Shown: positions 1 to 8,395, counted from the first letter of the stretch. The stretch: DNA of 18,013 nt from Bacillota bacterium (GCA_023420935.1 JAEZUR010000028.1:1-18013); one strand, 5' to 3'. Numbers and translations are program-made. The notes: a model not told the origin generated them from the letters alone.

Positions 1-19
1 GCAGACAGGAGGGAGCATT

Positions 20-544
20 ATGCAATCAGACGCATTCACCTTATATAAATTGATTATTTTATATATACTTGATAAAGTTGATTTTCCCCTAACCAATGCA
101 CAGGTTTCAAGTTTTATATTGGAAAAGGAATACACCAATTATTTTAGTATTCAACAAGCTGTTTCTGAGTTAATCAACTCAGAATTGATTACTTGTGAAA
201 CCATCCGTAACAGTTCTTATTACCGACTCACTTCAGCTGGTAGAGAAACGTTGGAGTTTTTCAATCATGATATTTCAGATGCCATTAAAAATGATATCTT
301 ACAGTATTTAAAAGAAAACAAATATGAATTAAGAGAAGAAGTATCAACCATTGCTGATTACCATGAAGAGAAAAAAGATGAGTTCATTGCAAGATGCATG
401 GTAAGGGAACGTGGAAGTATTATTGTGGATGTTAGCCTAAATGTCCCAACGGAAGAAGAAGCATCTAGAATCTGTAATAGTTGGCGTGAAAAAAGCCAAG
501 AAGTTTATGCATATCTTATGAAAACATTAATGAGCGGCAATTAA
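20..544 (+). CDS. DUF4364 family protein, probable winged-helix regulator
   Basis: This 174-residue protein resembles the DUF4364 family found in Clostridia. Its molecular role is not established. Residues 1-75 have the look of a winged helix-turn-helix: a leucine/isoleucine-rich first helix, an SIQQAVSELINSELI recognition-type helix near 43-57, and a SYYRLTSAGRE wing near 66-76, as in PadR/MarR-like folds. The remainder (80-174) is a mixed α/β domain with no catalytic motif that I recognise. The start is an ATG preceded by AGGAGGG at a good distance. The gene is convergent with engB, and its last four codons plus stop lie in a palindromic terminator shared with engB. DNA binding is inferred from the fold pattern only. 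Confidence 0.8.
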   Translation: MQSDAFTLYKLIILYILDKVDFPLTNAQVSSFILEKEYTNYFSIQQAVSELINSELITCETIRNSSYYRLTSAGRETLEFFNHDISDAIKNDILQYLKENKYELREEVSTIADYHEEKKDEFIARCMVRERGSIIVDVSLNVPTEEEASRICNSWREKSQEVYAYLMKTLMSGN

Positions 545-557
545 TTGCCGCTCATAT
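530..557. terminator. Bidirectional palindromic terminator encoding both C-termini
   Basis: Positions 530-555 form a perfect 26-base palindrome (half-site ATGAGCGGCAATT) followed on the + strand by ATATTTT. Each strand reads ATG AGC GGC AAT TAA in frame with its own gene, so it ends both DUF4364 and EngB with MSGN. The two stops share the TTAA at 541-544. As RNA it would fold into a long stem with little or no loop beyond a few central bases. Termination in both directions is inferred from the fold and its position between convergent genes; the T-tract is modest on the + side and weaker on the minus side. Confidence 0.7.
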
Positions 558-1155
558 TTTCTTGCTCGTAATCCTCTAATGATTGCTCTATATACTCCCA
601 TATTTCTTCTAACCCTTCTTTGTTAAGAGCAGAAAATGGGATAATTGGTGTACCTTCCACACAATCTAGAGTTTTACGAATTATATTAATATGTTTTTGT
701 CTTTGTCCCTTACTTATCTTGTCTGATTTAGTTGCTATAATAATAGGGTTAAAACCATAATGAGCAATCCAATCATACATATTCTTATCATTTTGGGATG
801 GCTCATGTCTAATATCAATTAATAAAAATAAGATACGCAGTGCCTCTGATTTCTTCAGATAATTTTCAATCATCTTTCCCCATTTTTCTTTTGTTTCTAT
901 GGTTACTTTCGCATATCCATAACCTGGCAAATCAACGAAATAAAATGCTTCGTTTATATTATAGAAATTAATTGTCTGCGTCTTACCAGGCTTTTGTGAA
1001 GTTCTTGCATATGACTTACGGTTCATTAAAGCATTAATCAAAGAGGATTTCCCAACATTAGATTTCCCCGCAAAAGCTATCTCCATTTTATCATTCTTTG
1101 GTAACACACTGGTAATTCCGCAAACTGTTTCTAAATTTACACTTTTTATGTGCAT
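541..1155 (-). CDS. engB: Ribosome biogenesis GTPase EngB (YsxC/YihA)
   Basis: EngB/YsxC is a TrmE-Era-EngA-family GTPase needed for late assembly of the large ribosomal subunit. The G motifs are in order: G1 GKSNVGKS at 30-37, the G2 threonine region GKTQTIN at 57-63, G3 DLPGYG at 75-80, G4 TKSDK at 142-146 and G5 SAL at 175-177. I start it at 1155, giving 204 residues beginning MHIKSVNL, because a strong AAAGGAG lies 7 bases upstream. An upstream in-frame ATG at 1191 would add 12 residues, overlap lon and lack a good site. The lon stop lies only 4 bases before this start, so translation is probably coupled. The gene closes the tig-clpP-clpX-lon-engB series. Confidence 0.96.
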   Translation of the reverse strand: MHIKSVNLETVCGITSVLPKNDKMEIAFAGKSNVGKSSLINALMNRKSYARTSQKPGKTQTINFYNINEAFYFVDLPGYGYAKVTIETKEKWGKMIENYLKKSEALRILFLLIDIRHEPSQNDKNMYDWIAHYGFNPIIIATKSDKISKGQRQKHINIIRKTLDCVEGTPIIPFSALNKEGLEEIWEYIEQSLEDYEQENMSGN

Positions 1156-1159
1156 ATTA

Positions 1160-3493
1160 TTACTCCTTTCCAATTGTTTCAACAAGGGCATGTTTTATAA
1201 CAGCTTCCATTGTATCCACATATTGAATGGTAATTCCATCAAGAATTTCTTTCTCTATTTCAATAATATCTTTTTCATTCTTTTTAGGAACTAACACAAG
1301 TGATATTTTAGCAGCTTTTGCTGCTAGAATTTTTTCTTTTAGTCCACCAATTGGTAGAACTCTTCCTCGTAACGTGATTTCTCCTGTCATAGCTACATCA
1401 GCTCTTACTTTTATCTTCGTTACAGCTGAGATAATTGCTGTCGCCATGGTAATTCCAGCAGATGGACCATCTTTAGGAACTGCACCTTCTGGTATATGGA
1501 TATGTATATCATTCTTGTCAAAAAAATCTTCTGGTATATGATAGGTCTTACTCATTGATCGAATATAACTAATCCCTGTCCTTGCGGATTCTTTCATAAC
1601 ATCTCCAAGTTGACCAGTTAATTCAATTTTACCTTTTCCAGGCATAACGTTTACTTCAATCTGTAAAGTATCACCACCTACACTTGTCCATGCTAATCCT
1701 CTAACGATACCTATATCTGGTTCTTCATTAGCTAAGTCCAGAGAATATCTCTCTTTTCCCAAATACTTTTCCATATTCTTTTCTGTTATCTTTATCTTTA
1801 CTTTCTTATCTTCAATGATTTCCCTTGCACACTTCCTACAGATTTCTCCAATCTTTCTTTCTAAATTACGAACACCAGCTTCTCGTGTGTATCCAGTGAT
1901 GATTTTATCAAGAGTCTTATCTGATATAGAAATCTGTTCTTCTTTTAAACCGTGTTTTTTCAACTGTTTTTGAACAAGATGTTCTTTGGCAATATGAATT
2001 TTCTCATTTTCAGTATAACTTGATACTTCAATCAGTTCCATACGATCTAGTAAAGGTTTTGGGATAGTTTGAGTGCTATTGGCTGTAGCAATAAATAATA
2101 CCTCTGATAAATCAATTGGAATCTCTACATAATGATCCACAAATTTATTATTTTGTTCAGAATCTAGTACTTCTAATAGTGCGGATGAAGTATCTCCTTT
2201 ATAATCACTACTTACTTTATCAATTTCATCTAGTAACATCAAAGGATTTTTAACACCTGCACTTTTTAAGCCTGATGCAATGCGTCCTGGCATAGCCCCA
2301 ACATAGGTTCTGCGATGCCCGCGAATTTCCGCCTCATCTCGTACTCCCCCTAAACTCAGACGGATATATTCTTTATTCAATGCTCTTGCAACAGAACGTG
2401 CGATAGAAGTCTTACCAGTTCCAGGAGGTCCTACTAAACAGATAATAGGGCTATCACCTTTACTGGTTAGGGAACGAACTGCCAAGAATTCTAGAATTCG
2501 ATCTTTTACTTTTTTTAATCCATAGTGATCTTCATCTAAAATTTTCTCAGCATGTTTAATATCATTATTATCCTTGCTTATCTTGTTCCATGGTAGTGCT
2601 AATAATGTTTCTATATATCCTCTTACTACAGCACTTTCTGATGAATTAGAAGAAACATTTTTAAAACGTTCAATTTCAGTTTTAATCCGATCTTTCGTTT
2701 CTTTTGAAGCTTTTAATTTTTCAACTGCTTTCGTAAATGTATCTATATCATTCTCAGCAGTACCTTCTCCTAATTCTTCTTTTATTACTTTTAATTGTTC
2801 TCGAAGTAAATATTCTTTTTGATTCTTATCTACTTTTTCTTTTACTTTTGCCTGGAATTCTTTTTTTATTCGAGCGATTTCCATTTCTTCTGTTAAAATT
2901 ATAGAAACCTTTTCATAGCGCTCTTTGATTTTAAGAGCACCTAGTATACTTTGCTTTTCTTCCAGATTTAGTGAAATATTGATGGCAATCTCATCCACTA
3001 ATTTTTCCACATTTTCAATATCCATCATTTGTTTTAATGCAGCTTTACCCATGTTATTATGTTCAATAGAATATCGTTCTAATAATTCTTTTAGATTACG
3101 GAGCATGGCTGTTTTTTCCACTGGAGTAACATTGTTTAAGCTATTATCTTCCATGGTGATCACTTCACCATATAATCTAGGTTCGCTTTCAACAACATCC
3201 TGTAACACAGCTCTAGTAATTCCTGAAATCATAACTCTAATTACATTGCCAGGAAGGCGTATCAATTGTTTTACCATTGCAATTGTCCCAACTTCATACA
3301 GATCTTCTTGCTTTGGCATATCATTTTCTTCATCTAACTGTGTCACAACAAAAACCATCTGATCTTCTAACATGGCATCTTCAATTGCTGCAATTGTAAT
3401 CGGTCTATTTATGTCAAAATGAATCAGTGATCCCGGAAGTACTGTCATTCCCTTTAATGCTACAATGGGCATTCTTCTGCTATTCTCATTCAT
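1160..3493 (-). CDS. lon: ATP-dependent protease Lon (LonA type)
   Basis: Lon is a cytosolic homo-oligomeric AAA+ serine protease that removes damaged and regulatory proteins. The 777 residues match the usual LonA length. An N-terminal substrate-binding domain (about 8-200) is followed by a charged coiled-coil stretch (about 200-290). The AAA+ module has Walker A GPPGTGKT at 355-362 and Walker B LMLLDEID at 418-425. The C-terminal peptidase domain has the catalytic Ser678 in PKDGPSAG and Lys721 in GGLKEK, the Ser-Lys dyad of LonA. The start is well supported by AGGAGG just upstream. A 123-base gap with a strong RNA fold separates it from clpX upstream, so lon may be partly independent of clpX. 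EngB follows with 4 bases between stop and start. Confidence 0.98.
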   Translation of the reverse strand: MNENSRRMPIVALKGMTVLPGSLIHFDINRPITIAAIEDAMLEDQMVFVVTQLDEENDMPKQEDLYEVGTIAMVKQLIRLPGNVIRVMISGITRAVLQDVVESEPRLYGEVITMEDNSLNNVTPVEKTAMLRNLKELLERYSIEHNNMGKAALKQMMDIENVEKLVDEIAINISLNLEEKQSILGALKIKERYEKVSIILTEEMEIARIKKEFQAKVKEKVDKNQKEYLLREQLKVIKEELGEGTAENDIDTFTKAVEKLKASKETKDRIKTEIERFKNVSSNSSESAVVRGYIETLLALPWNKISKDNNDIKHAEKILDEDHYGLKKVKDRILEFLAVRSLTSKGDSPIICLVGPPGTGKTSIARSVARALNKEYIRLSLGGVRDEAEIRGHRRTYVGAMPGRIASGLKSAGVKNPLMLLDEIDKVSSDYKGDTSSALLEVLDSEQNNKFVDHYVEIPIDLSEVLFIATANSTQTIPKPLLDRMELIEVSSYTENEKIHIAKEHLVQKQLKKHGLKEEQISISDKTLDKIITGYTREAGVRNLERKIGEICRKCAREIIEDKKVKIKITEKNMEKYLGKERYSLDLANEEPDIGIVRGLAWTSVGGDTLQIEVNVMPGKGKIELTGQLGDVMKESARTGISYIRSMSKTYHIPEDFFDKNDIHIHIPEGAVPKDGPSAGITMATAIISAVTKIKVRADVAMTGEITLRGRVLPIGGLKEKILAAKAAKISLVLVPKKNEKDIIEIEKEILDGITIQYVDTMEAVIKHALVETIGKE
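1163..1169 (-). promoter_or_regulatory. engB ribosome binding site inside the end of lon
   Basis: The minus strand reads AAAGGAG here, 7 bases before the ATG at 1155. These bases lie within the last three sense codons of lon (GGA AAG GAG, then TAA). The site decides the engB start and suggests that ribosomes finishing lon can re-initiate on engB. Confidence 0.8.
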
Positions 3494-3533
3494 TTGTAAT
3501 TCCTCCTAAGTGCGTCAACTCTAGTAACAATAC

Positions 3534-3597
3534 TTGTTGCGACAAAGCAGGTGAACCTGTCTAGTAGGCTCACCTGCTCCTTAATAACACGCAACAA
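3534..3597 (-). other. Nested inverted repeat between clpX and lon
   Basis: An outer pair, TTGTTGCG (3534-3541) and CGCAACAA (3590-3597), encloses an inner 13-base pair at 3546-3558 and 3566-3578 with a 7-base loop. The single inner mismatch (A3555 against C3569 on the + strand) becomes a G-U wobble in minus-strand RNA, which is the direction of the clpX-lon transcript. The tract after the inner stem is only TTTGTCGC, so it is a poor classical terminator. It could be a partial terminator, an RNA-processing site or a stabilising 3' end for clpX mRNA. I see no CIRCE or CtsR operator in the gap. Confidence 0.6.
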
Positions 3598-3616
3598 TTC
3601 TTTAAGGTTTATCCTT

Positions 3617-4912
3617 TTATGCAATTTCATTATCACTTGTCTTTTTATTAATTTTTTTACCTAACGGCTTCTTAGGTAGTGCATCCTCTGAATATTCTAA
3701 TTCAGGCTTTCCACTTCCTTCTGCTGCCTCTTTCGTAATAATACATTTTACAACTTTACTTTCTGAAGGAATGTCGTACATAGAATCCATCATAACCGAT
3801 TCCATAATCGCTCTTAATCCTCTAGCACCTGTTTTTCTCTCAAAGGATCTCTTAGCAATTGCACGAACTGCATCCTCATTAATTTCAAGCTCTACTCCAT
3901 CCAATTCAAATAACTTATGGTATTGCTTAACAATAGCATTCTTTGGTTCTGTAAGTATCTTAACCAAAGCTTCCTCATCTAGTAAATCCAGCGCTACTGT
4001 AACAGGTACACGGCCTACAAACTCTGGAATCAAACCATATTTTACAAAGTCCTGTGGTAATACTTGTTTAAACATATCACCAATATTTTCTTTATTTACG
4101 TTAGCAATCTCTGCATTAAAGCCAATCGATTTCTTACCTATTCTAGATTCAATAATTTTTTCTAGTCCATCGAAAGCTCCACCACAGATAAACAAAATAT
4201 TCGTTGTATCTATCTGTATAAACTCTTGGTGTGGATGTTTTCTTCCACCTTGAGGTGGCACACTGGCAACAGTACCCTCTAGTATTTTAAGAAGCGCCTG
4301 TTGTACTCCTTCACCGGATACGTCTCTTGTTATGGATGTATTTTCTGATTTTCTAGTAATCTTATCAATCTCATCAATATAAATGATACCAAACTCTGCA
4401 CGCTCAACATCATAATCGGCAGCTTGAATAATCTTTAGTAATATATTCTCAACATCTTCACCAACGTATCCTGCTTCAGTAAGTGCAGTGGCATCGGCTA
4501 TTGCAAATGGCACATTCAAAAGCTTTGCTAATGTTTGAGCCAAAAATGTTTTACCAGAACCGGTTGGTCCCACCATAATGATATTGCTCTTTTGCAATTC
4601 AACATCTAAATCTTTACCAGCAAGAATTCGCTTATAGTGATTATAAACAGATACTGCTAATACCTTTTTTGCTTCATCCTGACCAATTACATATTGATCT
4701 AAGAAATCTTTGATTTCTCTTGGTTTCACTAGATTAATCTCTGTACTAGTTTCAACTTCATCAAATTCTTCTTCAATAATTTCAGAGCAAATCTCGATAC
4801 ACTCGTCACAAATATAAACATTTGGACCTGCAATCAGTTTTCTAACCTGATCCTGTGTTTTATTACAAAAGGAACAACGAAGCTGCTTTCTGTCATCTAC
4901 TCTATTTGCCAT
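3617..4912 (-). CDS. clpX: ATP-dependent Clp protease ATP-binding subunit ClpX
   Basis: ClpX is the AAA+ unfoldase that recognises tagged or native substrates and feeds them to ClpP. The 431 residues start with the zinc-binding domain (Cys13, Cys16, Cys35, Cys38). Walker A is GPTGSGKT at 115-122, pore loop 1 is GYVG at 148-151, Walker B is IIYIDEID at 176-183, the RKH loop is near 224-226, the ClpP-docking IGF loop is at 263-265, and sensor 2 is GARGLR at 362-367. All functional motifs are intact. The start follows GAGGTGAT. It lies just downstream of clpP with a 37-base gap, so the two are very likely co-transcribed and made together. The last 30 residues are a lysine-rich tail typical of variable ClpX C-termini. 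Confidence 0.98.
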   Translation of the reverse strand: MANRVDDRKQLRCSFCNKTQDQVRKLIAGPNVYICDECIEICSEIIEEEFDEVETSTEINLVKPREIKDFLDQYVIGQDEAKKVLAVSVYNHYKRILAGKDLDVELQKSNIIMVGPTGSGKTFLAQTLAKLLNVPFAIADATALTEAGYVGEDVENILLKIIQAADYDVERAEFGIIYIDEIDKITRKSENTSITRDVSGEGVQQALLKILEGTVASVPPQGGRKHPHQEFIQIDTTNILFICGGAFDGLEKIIESRIGKKSIGFNAEIANVNKENIGDMFKQVLPQDFVKYGLIPEFVGRVPVTVALDLLDEEALVKILTEPKNAIVKQYHKLFELDGVELEINEDAVRAIAKRSFERKTGARGLRAIMESVMMDSMYDIPSESKVVKCIITKEAAEGSGKPELEYSEDALPKKPLGKKINKKTSDNEIA

Positions 4913-4949
4913 ATTCTATCACCTCTTTTTCCGAAAAACTTCTGAGTTC

Positions 4950-5534
4950 TTACGGGCGGTTTGTTATAATGCTATCAATCAAACCGTAATCTTTTGCTTC
5001 TTCTGCAGTCATGTAATTATCTCGTTCTGTATCAACTTCGATTACTTCAATAGCTTTACCTGTATTTGCAGCAAGAATCTCATTTAATCTCTTCTTAACC
5101 TTTAAGATGTTCTCAGCAACAATTTTAATATCGGTAGCTTGACCTTTTGCTCCACCTGATGGCTGATGAATCATAACCTCAGCATTTGGAAGTGCAAATC
5201 TCTTTCCTTTTGCTCCTCCAGCAAGTAAAAATGCCCCCATACTTGCAGCCATACCAAGGCAGATTGTAGATACATCACATTTAATGAAATTCATGGTATC
5301 ATAAATTGCCAAACCTGCTGTAACAGATCCCCCTGGGCTATTAATATATAAATTAATATCTTTTCCTGGATCCTCAGACTCTAAAAATAATAATTGAGCA
5401 ATGATAACGCTAGCTGAAACATCACTTACCTCTTCACCCAAAAATATAATTCTCTCTTTTAATAATCTTGAATAAATATCGTAGGATCTTTCACCTCTGC
5501 TTGTTTGTTCAATGACATAAGGTACTAAACTCAT
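4950..5534 (-). CDS. clpP: ATP-dependent Clp protease proteolytic subunit ClpP
   Basis: ClpP is the tetradecameric serine peptidase that degrades substrates delivered by ClpX or other Clp ATPases. With the start at 5534 the protein has 194 residues, beginning MSLVPYVIEQ as is normal for the family. The catalytic triad is Ser98 (in GMAASMG), His123 (in MIHQP) and Asp172 (in VDTERD). The oxyanion/handle region NSPGGSV is at 65-71. An in-frame ATG at 5561 would add nine residues (MNIVKEEET), but AAAGGAGG lies 8 bases before the 5534 start and falls inside that extension, so I prefer the shorter form. The gene sits between tig and clpX on the same strand, with 45 bases to tig. Confidence 0.98.
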   Translation of the reverse strand: MSLVPYVIEQTSRGERSYDIYSRLLKERIIFLGEEVSDVSASVIIAQLLFLESEDPGKDINLYINSPGGSVTAGLAIYDTMNFIKCDVSTICLGMAASMGAFLLAGGAKGKRFALPNAEVMIHQPSGGAKGQATDIKIVAENILKVKKRLNEILAANTGKAIEVIEVDTERDNYMTAEEAKDYGLIDSIITNRP

Positions 5535-5542
5535 AGTTTCTT

Positions 5543-5550
5543 CCTCCTTT
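5543..5550 (-). promoter_or_regulatory. clpP ribosome binding site that sets the start
   Basis: The minus strand reads AAAGGAGG, 8 bases before the ATG at 5534. The site favours the 194-residue ClpP over a form extended by nine residues from an ATG at 5561. Confidence 0.8.
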
Positions 5551-5579
5551 ACTATATTCAAAATGGATGCTTATTCAAA

Positions 5580-6866
5580 TTACTTTTCTACAGCGGCATT
5601 TACTACAAATTCAACAGCTTTTTGAACAGCCATATCCATTGCAATCTGTTCTTTCTCATTATCGCCAAGTAATTCTCTTAATTTATCCACTTCCATCTGA
5701 TACATGGCAGCCATATCATTAATTTCTTTTTCAATGTCTTCTTCCGTAGCAACAATATTTTCAGCTTTTACTACTGCTTCTAATACTAATCTGCTTTGGA
5801 TTCTTGCCAATGCCTGTGGTCTTAAACTTTCAATGAATTTTTTGCTATCTAATCCAGTAAACTGGAAGTATTGTTCCACTGATAAACCTTGAGATTGGAT
5901 TCTCTGTGCAAATTCATCTGCCATCTGTCTAACCTGAGTATCCAACATTGGGTCTGGTATATCCATAGTAGCATTTTCAACGATTGCCTTAACAACAGCT
6001 TCTTCTTTTTGATTTTTTGCTTCTTTTTCTTTCTTTTCAACGATACCTTTTTTAAGGTCTTCTTTGTAATCAGCTAATGATTCAAATTCAGATACATCTT
6101 GAGCGAAATCATCATCTAATTCAGGTAATTCTTTCATCTTAATTTCTTTGATTGTTACTTTAAACATAGCTGGTTTGCCAGCAAGTTCTTTCGCTTGGTA
6201 TTCTTCTGGGAATGTTACATTTACTTCTACTTCTTCCCCTATGTTTTTACCAACTAATTGATCTTCAAATGTATCAATAAAGGAATGAGAACCTAATGTT
6301 AAAGGATAATCTGTTCCTTTTCCGCCTTCAAATGCTACACCATCAACAAATCCTTCAAAATCAATAACAGTCATATCTCCATCTTTAGCAGCACGGTCTT
6401 CTACTGATACTGTTCTTGAATTTTGTTCTCTTACTTTGTCAAGTTCAGCAGTTAATTCTTCTTCGGTTACTTCTAAGTTTGCTTTTTCTACTTCAATTCC
6501 TTTGTAATCACCAAGTGTTACTTCTGGTTTTAATGCTACTTCAGCTGTAAAGATAAATGATTTACCTTTTTCGATCTGAACAACATCGATTTCAGGTTGA
6601 GCAACTATATCAAGTCCGCTTTCTTTTGCTGCCTTCTCGTATGCATCTGGGATAATAAAATTCGCTGCATCTTCATAGAACACACCAACACCGTACATTT
6701 TTTCAATCATTGCACGAGGAGCTTTTCCTTTACGGAAGCCTTGAATGGACATTTTATTCTTATTTTTTTGGTAAGCTTTCTCAAGAGCAATATCAAATTC
6801 CTCTGCAGTTGCCTCTATTGTAAGCTTTGCCATGTTCTTTTCTAATTTTTCTACCTGTAAACTCAT
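5580..6866 (-). CDS. tig: Trigger factor, ribosome-associated chaperone and prolyl isomerase
   Basis: Trigger factor docks at the ribosome exit tunnel and shields nascent chains. The 428 residues match the family. The N-terminal ribosome-binding domain carries the signature loop GFRKGKAPR at 43-51. The FKBP-type peptidyl-prolyl isomerase domain occupies about 160-245, with the DFEGFVDG and VTFPEEY segments. The helical substrate-cradling C-terminal domain covers 110-155 and 250-428 and contains a very lysine/glutamate-rich helix near 270-290. The start is an ATG preceded by AAGGAGG. It is the first gene of the proteostasis block and has its own recognisable promoter just upstream, in the short space after glmM. 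Confidence 0.98.
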   Translation of the reverse strand: MSLQVEKLEKNMAKLTIEATAEEFDIALEKAYQKNKNKMSIQGFRKGKAPRAMIEKMYGVGVFYEDAANFIIPDAYEKAAKESGLDIVAQPEIDVVQIEKGKSFIFTAEVALKPEVTLGDYKGIEVEKANLEVTEEELTAELDKVREQNSRTVSVEDRAAKDGDMTVIDFEGFVDGVAFEGGKGTDYPLTLGSHSFIDTFEDQLVGKNIGEEVEVNVTFPEEYQAKELAGKPAMFKVTIKEIKMKELPELDDDFAQDVSEFESLADYKEDLKKGIVEKKEKEAKNQKEEAVVKAIVENATMDIPDPMLDTQVRQMADEFAQRIQSQGLSVEQYFQFTGLDSKKFIESLRPQALARIQSRLVLEAVVKAENIVATEEDIEKEINDMAAMYQMEVDKLRELLGDNEKEQIAMDMAVQKAVEFVVNAAVEK

Positions 6867-6924
6867 TTTAAAATTTCCTCCTTAAATAGTGCTATTTGCA
6901 CGTGTCAATTGTCGAGATGACATT

Positions 6925-6953
6925 AGTATATTATATCATGTAATTATTGTAAA
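6925..6953 (-). promoter_or_regulatory. Predicted σA promoter for tig
   Basis: On the minus strand TTTACA (6948-6953) and TATACT (6925-6930) are separated by 17 bases. The -10 overlaps a second near-perfect TATAAT (6930-6935). The -35 starts only about 15 bases after the glmM stop, and there is no hairpin with a T-tract between them. The tig block can therefore be transcribed from here and also by readthrough from glmM. This is a sequence match only. Confidence 0.6.
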
Positions 6954-6967
6954 TACTATATCTTTTT

Positions 6968-8314
6968 TTAATCAACGCTGTGACCATTGCTTTTTAAGAC
7001 ATCTACCACTTTAGAAACATACTCTTTACACAGTTCATCTGTCTTAGCTTCCACCATAACTCGTATCACTGGTTCCGTTCCACTTTCTCGAATTAAGATT
7101 CTTCCATCGTCTCCAAGTGCTTCTTCCACTTCATTGGTTGCAGCAATTACATCAGCATCATTTCTTGCTGCTGGTTTATCCTTTACTCTTACATTAACCA
7201 ATAGCTGCGGATAAATCTTGATATCTTTTAATAAATCAGAAAGCTTCATCTTCTTTTCTAACATTACTTCCATTAACATAAGAGATGTTAGTATTCCATC
7301 CCCAGTTACGGCATACTTACTAAAAATAATATGGCCTGATTGTTCTCCACCTAATGTATGGCCATTCTTCTGCATATTTTCATATACATATTTATCACCA
7401 ACTGCTGTTTTCTCATAAGATATCCCATGTTGGTCAAATGCTTTATATAACCCTAGGTTCGACATCACTGTAGTCACTACTGTGTTGTTTGCAAGTTCAC
7501 CACGTTCTTTTTGGTATACCCCACATAAGTAGAGAATTAAGTCTCCGTCAATAATATTCCCTTTGTCATCCACTGCTAAACAACGATCTGCATCTCCATC
7601 ATATGCAAATCCAATATCTAATTCATTCTCTAACACATATTTTTGTATCACTTCAATATGTGTTGATCCACAATTGGTATTAATATTGGTTCCATCTGGT
7701 TCGTTATGAATCGTATAGGTTTTTGCTCCTAACGCATCGAATACGCCCTTAGCCACAGTAGATGCAGAACCATTGGCACAATCTAAACCTACTTTTAGAT
7801 TAGAAAAGGATCTTGTTGCTAATGACATTAAATATCCAATATAACGATGTCTTCCCACGGAATAATCCGTAGTCCGACCAATATTTTCTTTGGTTGCAAA
7901 TGGAAGTGTATCCACTTCACTATCAATATATTCTTCAATCTTGTCTTCAACTTCGGCCTCTAGTTTGTGGCCTTCCCCGTTGATTACTTTGATTCCATTG
8001 TCATAAAATGGATTATGACTTGCAGAAATCATGATACCACAATCAAAATTCTCACTTCTTACTACGTATGAAACACTCGGTGTCGGTGTAACATGTAATA
8101 AGTATACATCAGCCCCGCTGGCAGTTAGTCCTGCAGATAGTGCATCTTCAAACATATAACTAGAGCGTCTCGTATCTTTTCCTATTACAATTTTAGCCTT
8201 ATGATTCTTCCCATAATAGTAACCTAAAAATCTTCCTACCTTATAAGCATGCATAACATTTAAGTCAATATTTGCTTCTCCACGAAATCCATCTGTTCCA
8301 AAATATTTACCCAT
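6968..8314 (-). CDS. glmM: Phosphoglucosamine mutase GlmM
   Basis: GlmM interconverts glucosamine-6-phosphate and glucosamine-1-phosphate, a committed step to UDP-GlcNAc for peptidoglycan. The 448 residues carry the family signature FGTDGFRG at the N-terminus (5-12). The phosphoserine loop is ISASHNP with Ser99 as the acceptor. The Mg2+ loop is DGDADR at 239-244. The sugar-binding loop is GGEQSGH at 322-328, and the phosphate-binding loop is RESGTEP at 409-415. GGEQSGH and the overall length favour GlmM over phosphoglucomutase or phosphomannomutase. The start follows AAAGGA with about 10 bases spacing. The upstream gene is a spore protein with its own terminator, so glmM probably has its own promoter. 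No glmS is visible in this window. Confidence 0.95.
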   Translation of the reverse strand: MGKYFGTDGFRGEANIDLNVMHAYKVGRFLGYYYGKNHKAKIVIGKDTRRSSYMFEDALSAGLTASGADVYLLHVTPTPSVSYVVRSENFDCGIMISASHNPFYDNGIKVINGEGHKLEAEVEDKIEEYIDSEVDTLPFATKENIGRTTDYSVGRHRYIGYLMSLATRSFSNLKVGLDCANGSASTVAKGVFDALGAKTYTIHNEPDGTNINTNCGSTHIEVIQKYVLENELDIGFAYDGDADRCLAVDDKGNIIDGDLILYLCGVYQKERGELANNTVVTTVMSNLGLYKAFDQHGISYEKTAVGDKYVYENMQKNGHTLGGEQSGHIIFSKYAVTGDGILTSLMLMEVMLEKKMKLSDLLKDIKIYPQLLVNVRVKDKPAARNDADVIAATNEVEEALGDDGRILIRESGTEPVIRVMVEAKTDELCKEYVSKVVDVLKSNGHSVD

Positions 8315-8354
8315 TTTATGTCATTTCCTTTCTTACAAAAACGCATATGGATTA

Positions 8355-8383
8355 ATTTTATCATACATATTATGCGAAAACAA
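8355..8383 (-). promoter_or_regulatory. Possible glmM promoter with an overlapping inverted repeat
   Basis: The minus strand has TTGTTT (8378-8383), 17 bases, then TAAAAT (8355-8360). The -35 is weak and the -10 has 5 of 6 consensus bases. A small inverted repeat, CGCATA (8342-8347) and TATGCG (8371-8376), flanks the -10 region and could be an operator, but the region is AT-rich and chance is possible. Confidence 0.4.
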
Positions 8384-8395
8384 TAAAAAACTACC

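Noticed and set aside
1227..1541. Open frame on the + strand opposite lon
   Set aside because: It lies inside the conserved Lon peptidase coding region on the other strand and has no family-like features. The same applies to + frames at 2574-2822 and 2925-3362.
3771..4253. 160-codon open frame on the + strand opposite clpX
   Set aside because: Antisense shadow of a highly conserved ClpX region. Its serine/isoleucine-rich composition is what antisense reading of an AAA+ gene yields.
5535..5561. Nine-residue N-terminal extension of ClpP
   Set aside because: The extension overlaps the strong AAAGGAGG that serves the ATG at 5534, and ClpP proteins normally begin near this point.
5849..6077. Small frames overlapping tig on both strands
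   Set aside because: Lysine-rich or phenylalanine-rich shadow products of the charged helix of trigger factor; no ribosome site or family match.
6890..6922. CIRCE or CtsR operator upstream of tig
   Set aside because: The small repeats here (GTGC/GCAC and TGTCA/TGACA) do not match TTAGCACTC-N9-GAGTGCTAA or the tandem GGTCAAA heptads.
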